64,000 bases of DNA from JAPLJC01 sp052326585. Its GTDB lineage: Bacteria > Desulfobacterota > Desulfobaccia > Desulfobaccales > 0-14-0-80-60-11. Positions 60,244 through 64,000 of the stretch are shown here, piece after piece. Numbering within the stretch: position 1 is the stretch's first letter; each line of letters begins with the position of its first letter. The notes below the pieces were generated by a model, which did no database searches, was not told the origin of the DNA, and saw only the letters and a list, made by a program, of their open reading frames with translations. Where the stretch lies: assembly GCA_052326585.1 (NCBI GenBank), contig JBKQLU010000054.1, positions 62,001-126,000 on the forward strand, written 5' to 3'. Position numbers and translations under genes: made by a program.

Positions 60244-61452
60244 ATGTCATTAGCACCCATTGACGAAGTTATCCAAGATATGCGCCAGGGCAAGATGATC
60301 ATCCTGGTAGATGACGAAGACCGGGAAAACGAGGGCGATCTCACCATGGCCGCGGAGCTGGTGACCCCGGAGGCCATCAATTTCATGGCCCGTTTCGGAC
60401 GGGGACTCGTTTGCCTGGCCCTGGAGCCGGACTTGGTGGAGCGCCTAAAATTGCCCCAAATGGTGCGGGACAACCAGTCGGGCTTCAAGACCGCCTTCTG
60501 CGTCTCGGTGGAGGCCCGGCGAGGGGTGACCACCGGCATCTCGGCGGCGGATCGGGCCACCACCATCCTCACTGCGGTGGCGGACCACACCCGTCCCGAG
60601 GACCTGGTGAGCCCCGGGCACGTCTTTCCCATCCGGGCCCGGAGGGGCGGGGTCCTGGTGCGCACCGGCCAGACCGAGGGCTCCGTGGACCTGACCCGGC
60701 TCGCGGGGCTGAAGGGCGCCGCGGTGATCTGCGAGGTTATGAAAGATGACGGCACCATGGCCCGGTTGCCGGATCTGGAGAAGTTTGCCGAAAAGCATGG
60801 GCTGAAGATCGCCACCATCGCCGACCTGGTGGAACACCGGCTGCGGCACGAATCCTTTATACACCGCCGGGCCAGCGTCAAGCTGCCCACCTATTTTGGG
60901 GAATTCACCGCTATTGCCTATGACAACGACGTGGACGACAACCAGCACGTGGCCCTGGTGAAAGGGGAGATTGCCCCGGAACGGCCGGTGCTGGTGCGGG
61001 TCCATTCCGAATGCGTCACCGGTGACGTCTTCCATTCCCTGCGCTGCGACTGCGGCGACCAGTTGGAGGCCGCCATGCAACTGGTGGAGTGCGAAGGCAG
61101 CGGCATCATCCTCTATATGCACCAGGAGGGCAGGGGCATCGGCCTGGTCAACAAGCTGCGGGCCTATGAACTGCAGGACCAGGGCGCTGATACGGTGGAA
61201 GCCAACGAAGCCCTGGGTTTTAAGGCGGACCTGCGTGATTACGGCATCGGGGCCCAGATCCTGCGGGACCTGGGAGTCCGCCAGATGCGCCTGATGACTA
61301 ACAATCCCAAGAAGATCATCGGCCTGGAAGGCTACGGCCTCAAGATGGTAGAGCGGGTACCCTTGGAGATTCCTCCCAACCGGATGAATCGCAACTACCT
61401 CAAGACCAAGTGCCAGAAGATGGGACACCTCTTGAAGCTGGTGGAAAATTAG
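60244..61452 (+). CDS. ribBA: RibBA: DHBP synthase / GTP cyclohydrolase II
   Basis: Protein of 402 residues. The N-terminal half (~1-205) is DHBP synthase: LVDDEDRENEGDLTMAAELV, then RTGQTEGSVDL; here the position of the usual GHTE histidine (a metal ligand in E. coli RibB) is Gln. The C-terminal half (~210-400) is GTP cyclohydrolase II: RVHSECVTGDVFHSLRCDCG with three zinc cysteines, and LYMHQEGRGIGLVNKL. The enzyme supplies both precursors of riboflavin. It lies between ribE and ribH. Confidence 0.94.
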   Translation: MSLAPIDEVIQDMRQGKMIILVDDEDRENEGDLTMAAELVTPEAINFMARFGRGLVCLALEPDLVERLKLPQMVRDNQSGFKTAFCVSVEARRGVTTGISAADRATTILTAVADHTRPEDLVSPGHVFPIRARRGGVLVRTGQTEGSVDLTRLAGLKGAAVICEVMKDDGTMARLPDLEKFAEKHGLKIATIADLVEHRLRHESFIHRRASVKLPTYFGEFTAIAYDNDVDDNQHVALVKGEIAPERPVLVRVHSECVTGDVFHSLRCDCGDQLEAAMQLVECEGSGIILYMHQEGRGIGLVNKLRAYELQDQGADTVEANEALGFKADLRDYGIGAQILRDLGVRQMRLMTNNPKKIIGLEGYGLKMVERVPLEIPPNRMNRNYLKTKCQKMGHLLKLVEN

Positions 61453-61504
61453 AGGCGGGTGAGCCTGATTAGCCGGGCCTAATATCAGGACTGAAGGGGG
61501 AAGG

Positions 61505-61972
61505 ATGCGTACGCTAGAAGGCAAGCTCATCGGCTCCGGGCTGAAATTTGCCCTGGTGGTCAGCCGCTTCAATTCCTTTATTACCGAGCGCCTGCTGGAA
61601 GGGGCCCTGGATTGCCTGCGGCGCCAGGGGGTGGCGGAAGACGATTTAATAGTGGTGCGGGTCCCCGGGGCCTGGGAAATCCCGCTGACGGCCAAACGTC
61701 TGGCAACCTCCAAGGCCCACGACGCAGTGGTCTGCCTGGCCGCGGTGATTAGAGGCTCCACGCCCCACTTCGACTACGTGGCCGGGGAAGTGAGCAAGGG
61801 CATCGCCCAGGTGGCCCTGGAGAGCGGGGTGCCCATCTCCTTCGGCATTCTCACCACCGACACCCTGGAGCAGGCCATCGAGCGGGCTGGCAGCAAGGCG
61901 GGCAACAAAGGCTTTGCCGCGGCGGAAGCCGCCATCGAGATGGCCAACCTTCTGAAGACCTTGGGGGCCTGA
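61505..61972 (+). CDS. ribH: Lumazine synthase
   Basis: Protein of 155 residues: ALVVSRFNSFITERLLEGAL, VRVPGAWEIPLTAKRL, VIRGSTPHFDYVAGEVSKGI with the catalytic His, and SFGILTTDTLEQAIERAG. It condenses DHBP with the pyrimidinedione and assembles as a 60-mer or pentamers. GAAGGGGGAAGG precedes the ATG. nusB follows almost directly, a very common arrangement. Confidence 0.97.
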   Translation: MRTLEGKLIGSGLKFALVVSRFNSFITERLLEGALDCLRRQGVAEDDLIVVRVPGAWEIPLTAKRLATSKAHDAVVCLAAVIRGSTPHFDYVAGEVSKGIAQVALESGVPISFGILTTDTLEQAIERAGSKAGNKGFAAAEAAIEMANLLKTLGA

Positions 61973-61976
61973 TTCC

Positions 61977-62414
61977 TTGCCAACTTATTCCCGCAGCCGC
62001 TGCCGGGAATGGGCCTTGCAATTTCTCTATGAAGGTGAATTCGACCGGAGCGACCACCCGGAGGATCTAGAGCGTTTCTGGAGTTATTTTCAGCCGGCCG
62101 GCCCCGGCGTACCGGCCTATCTGCGTGTATTGACGGCCGGGGTGGCCTCCCATCAGGCGGAATTGGACGCCCTCATCCGCCGCTTTTCCGAACATTGGCG
62201 CCTGGAGCGCATGGGCGCGGTGGATCGCAGCCTGCTGCGCCTGGCCGCCTATGAACTCCTTTACCAGCACCAAATTCCCCCCAAAGTGGTGATCAACGAA
62301 GCCATCGAACTGGCCAAACGTTACGGGACCGAGGACTCGGGGGCCTTTGTCAACGGCATTCTGGACCAGGTCCTGGGGGAGCGGGAAAAGTTAGCAGTGA
62401 GCAGTGAGCAGTGA
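61977..62414 (+). CDS. nusB: Transcription antitermination factor NusB
   Basis: Protein of 145 residues from TTG at 61977: SRSRCREWALQFLYEGEF, then LERMGAVDRSLLRLAAYELL, PPKVVINEAIELAKRYGTED and FVNGILDQVL, the all-helical NusB fold. It binds boxA of rRNA leaders with S10 (NusE). The last residues LAVSSEQ and the TGA stop are encoded by a GTGAGCA heptad array, so the C-terminus has been shaped by the repeat. Confidence 0.94.
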   Translation: MPTYSRSRCREWALQFLYEGEFDRSDHPEDLERFWSYFQPAGPGVPAYLRVLTAGVASHQAELDALIRRFSEHWRLERMGAVDRSLLRLAAYELLYQHQIPPKVVINEAIELAKRYGTEDSGAFVNGILDQVLGEREKLAVSSEQ

Positions 62415-62417
62415 GGG
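62390..62417. repeat. Heptad repeat array containing the nusB stop
   Basis: GTTAGCA, GTGAGCA, GTGAGCA, GTGAGGG; the nusB TGA is at 62412-62414. Confidence 0.8.
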
Positions 62418-62482
62418 GAAATTGACCGCGGCCACCTGGGTTCGTCCCCGGCGATCCCCGCCTTGGCTCTGGGCTGGCAGAC

Positions 62483-62511
62483 TTGCACGCCGGAAAATAA
62501 AGACGTATTAT
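62483..62511 (+). promoter_or_regulatory. Promoter of the glycine-zipper lipoprotein gene
   Basis: TTGCAC at 62483-62488, 17-bp spacer, TATTAT at 62506-62511, about 60 bp before the ATG. Confidence 0.65.
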
Positions 62512-62573
62512 CTTTAATATCTACAAAGAAATCTGAACCGGCCCCACCGGCACTGTAGAAGGAGGAAGTTGAG

Positions 62574-63212
62574 ATGTTGCGTAGAATCCTGGTCTTGGCA
62601 ATGATAGTCATTTTTCCCCTGACTCTGGCGGGTTGTATGGATCAAACCGGGTTCTATTCACCGGAGCAGTCCGCCGCGGGCGGGGCCTTGGGAGGTGCGG
62701 CCACCGGGGCGGCCCTCGGCGCCATCATCGGCGCGGCCACCGGTAATCCCGGCACCGGCGCCTGGGTGGGGGCTGCGGCCGGCGGGCTCGTGGGGGGAGT
62801 GGGCGGCTATCTCTATGCCCAACACCGTAATAGTGAGATTCTCTCCAATCAGGCCGCGGCCCAGTCCAATAATTACAACCCCTCCCAGGGAAACCTGGTG
62901 AAAATCGAACAGGTATCCGTCGACCCGGCGGTGATACGGCCTGGGCAGCAGGTTAGCCTGAATATGCAATACACCATCCTGACCCCTGCCAATACGCCGG
63001 TTGCGGTCACCCTGGTGCGGGAAGTCCGCTTCAACGGCCAGTTGTTAGGGGAGCCGTACCAGACCACGGCCAGCAATTCCAACGGCACCTTTAGCGATTC
63101 CGTGAACTATGGCCTGCCCAGCGGCGCCGCCCCTGGGAGTTATACCGTCACCAGCCGGGTGGCCAGCAGTTACGGCAGCGACCAGCGGGATGCGTCTTTC
63201 ACCGTCCAATAG
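62574..63212 (+). CDS. Glycine-zipper lipoprotein
   Basis: Protein of 212 residues. The signal peptide ends in the lipobox LAGC (Cys21). Residues ~35-85 are a glycine zipper (GGALGGAATGAALGAIIGAA and GAWVGAAAGGLVGGVGGYLY) of the type that inserts in the outer membrane (SlyB/OmpA-like). The C-terminal ~110 residues form a beta-rich domain (VIRPGQQVSLNMQYTILTPA, SYTVTSRVASSYGS) that looks like an immunoglobulin-type fold. GGAGG precedes the ATG. Function unknown, probably envelope integrity. Confidence 0.8.
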   Translation: MLRRILVLAMIVIFPLTLAGCMDQTGFYSPEQSAAGGALGGAATGAALGAIIGAATGNPGTGAWVGAAAGGLVGGVGGYLYAQHRNSEILSNQAAAQSNNYNPSQGNLVKIEQVSVDPAVIRPGQQVSLNMQYTILTPANTPVAVTLVREVRFNGQLLGEPYQTTASNSNGTFSDSVNYGLPSGAAPGSYTVTSRVASSYGSDQRDASFTVQ

Positions 63213-63333
63213 GGTCCTGGCCAAGTTGGAAGGGGCGGCGGGTGGGAACCGTCACTGGCCGCCTCATCCCCGCCGGTTCTCGGGGCGCGTCCCGGAAGTC
63301 CGCTATTGAAGTGCTTTTAGGGTTTCCTGCCGG

Positions 63334-63362
63334 TTGACAAGTCTTAATCCATCTGTTAAATT
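63334..63362 (+). promoter_or_regulatory. Promoter of the rpsF-rpsR operon
   Basis: TTGACA at 63334-63339, 17-bp spacer, TAAATT at 63357-63362; transcription would start near 63370, leaving a 55-nt leader with a hairpin. Confidence 0.6.
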
Positions 63363-63380
63363 TCATCTTTACTCTCCTTG

Positions 63381-63402
63381 CCCTGGGCCGCAGGCGCCAG
63401 GG
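63381..63402 (+). promoter_or_regulatory. Leader hairpin of rpsF, possible S6:S18 binding site
   Basis: CCCTGG (63381-63386) pairs with CCAGGG (63397-63402), and GCC/GGC extend it inside. A CCG lies in the upper part. In many bacteria the S6:S18 complex binds a CCG-containing hairpin in the rpsF leader to repress the operon, so this is a candidate. A GGCCATAA direct repeat and AAGGAGG follow. Confidence 0.4.
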
Positions 63403-63425
63403 CCATAAGGCCATAAGGAGGAAGA

Positions 63426-63896
63426 ATGCGCCGCTATGAGTCAGTCTGGGTGGTGAACGGCGACCTCCCGGACGAAGAGATCAAGAGCACCATCGACAAG
63501 TTCAGCCGGATCCTCTCCACCTCGGGAGGCGTCCTGGTGCGTCTGGAGGAATGGGGCCGCAGGAAGCTGGCCTACCGGATCCAGGGGGTTACCCGGGGTC
63601 ACTACGTCATGGTGGACTATGCCGGCACCCCGGCCACCGTCAAGGAACTGGAGCGGAACTACCGCATCGATGACCGCCTCATCCGCTCTCACACCGCCAA
63701 AAAATCCGATAAAGTAAACCTGGAGGCCCTGCAGGCGGAAATCGCCGCCGGGGTCCAGGCGCTGGCGGCAGCAGCCCCGGCCCCGGAAGTGGAGCCCGAA
63801 GAGCGGGTCCCGGAGGCCGTGGCGGCAGTTGAGACCGAGGAGCTAATCGTTGCGGAGTTGGAAGCGGAAGCCGCCCCTCAGGGACAGGAGGACTAA
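63426..63896 (+). CDS. rpsF: Ribosomal protein S6
   Basis: Protein of 156 residues: RRYESVWVVNGDLPDEEIKS, GRRKLAYRIQGVTRGHYVMV and LERNYRIDDRLIRSHTAKK make the normal ~95-residue S6 domain. An Ala/Glu-rich acidic tail of ~55 residues follows (AAAPAPEVEPEERVPEAVAA), longer than in E. coli. Such tails vary among species. It is paired with rpsR four bases downstream. Confidence 0.96.
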   Translation: MRRYESVWVVNGDLPDEEIKSTIDKFSRILSTSGGVLVRLEEWGRRKLAYRIQGVTRGHYVMVDYAGTPATVKELERNYRIDDRLIRSHTAKKSDKVNLEALQAEIAAGVQALAAAAPAPEVEPEERVPEAVAAVETEELIVAELEAEAAPQGQED

Positions 63897-63899
63897 GCC

Positions 63900-64000
63900 A
63901 TGCCGGTAATGCCTCGCCGCAAGCGGAAACAGTTCTACGTCAGGCGCAAGGTTTGCCGGTTTTGCGTGGACGCCAACCTGCCCATCGACTATAAAGACTT
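63900..64000 (+). CDS. rpsR: Ribosomal protein S18, C-terminus beyond window
   Basis: 33 codons are visible before the edge: MPVMPRRKRKQFYVRRKVCR, then FCVDANLPIDYKD. The CRFC pair followed by IDYKD is typical of S18. The ATG at 63900 follows AGGAGG by eight bases; an in-frame ATG at 63909 is an alternative. It binds S6 in the 30S platform. Confidence 0.95.
   Translation, partial: MPVMPRRKRKQFYVRRKVCRFCVDANLPIDYKD

Overview
The window comes from a GC-rich Gram-negative bacterium with an anaerobic or respiratory lifestyle. Lipid A genes (lpxB), a Kdo-pathway isomerase and a beta-barrel porin show an outer membrane. Multihaem c-type cytochromes, a quinol:cytochrome c (bc) complex, NiFe-hydrogenase maturation genes and a predicted selenoprotein fit a Desulfobacterota-type (former Deltaproteobacteria, sulfate-reducer-like) lineage. 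That placement is inference from gene content; there is no rRNA or tRNA in the window.

Layout. 1-1335: a GAF-domain protein running off the left edge. 1589-7041: a five-gene YbhG/F/F/S/R-like ABC exporter. 7166-9877 (minus): cytochrome c, Rieske, cytochrome b and pentahaem cytochrome operon. 10273-15220 (minus): hypF-hypC-hypD-hypE. 15562-19349: two-component signalling, including a kinase whose receiver domain has lost its phosphorylation residues. 19709-25340: a putative isoprenoid/membrane-lipid neighbourhood (four-helix membrane protein, nucleosidase-like phosphorylase, carotenoid-hydratase-like protein, SGNH hydrolase, and a large IspH-UbiA fusion). 25888-28940: porin, a broken S23/four-helix-bundle gene and a CsgG/FlgT-like lipoprotein. 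29617-33399 (minus): aroK-aroC-tyrA-serS. 33764-37830 (minus): MBL-fold hydrolase, DUF1786 protein, DedA and nicotinate phosphoribosyltransferase. 38003-43836: trxB (plus), then tsaD, comEA-like, cimA and lysC (all minus). 44025-48057: folD (plus), hisI-like (minus), an unknown protein (plus), then macrodomain, thioredoxin-like selenoprotein and Usp (all minus). 48198-58197: GAF-GGDEF, kdsD, 3D-domain protein, efp, ftsB-like, MetE-like, CBS protein, ilvE, Gfo/Idh/MocA and lpxB. 58338-64000: class I aldolase, ribE-ribBA-ribH-nusB, a glycine-zipper lipoprotein, and rpsF-rpsR cut by the right edge.

Three observations go beyond routine annotation. First, the gene at 46820-47395 reads through an in-frame UGA at the first position of a thioredoxin-type redox motif (U-L-G-C). 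It has a near-perfect ribosome binding site at the upstream start, and a SECIS-like hairpin with a G at the second loop position about 25 nt downstream of the UGA. It would be mis-annotated as a shorter protein. Second, IspH is fused to a UbiA-like membrane domain whose first Asp-rich motif is degenerate. Third, the intergenic DNA is full of tandem 7-bp repeats of several unrelated unit sequences. They often contain or adjoin the stop codons of genes, and one encodes part of a lipoprotein signal peptide. They are accompanied by dispersed palindromic elements and a 94%-identical 84-bp copy of a gene 3' end.

No CRISPR array, rRNA, tRNA, transposase or prophage gene was seen.
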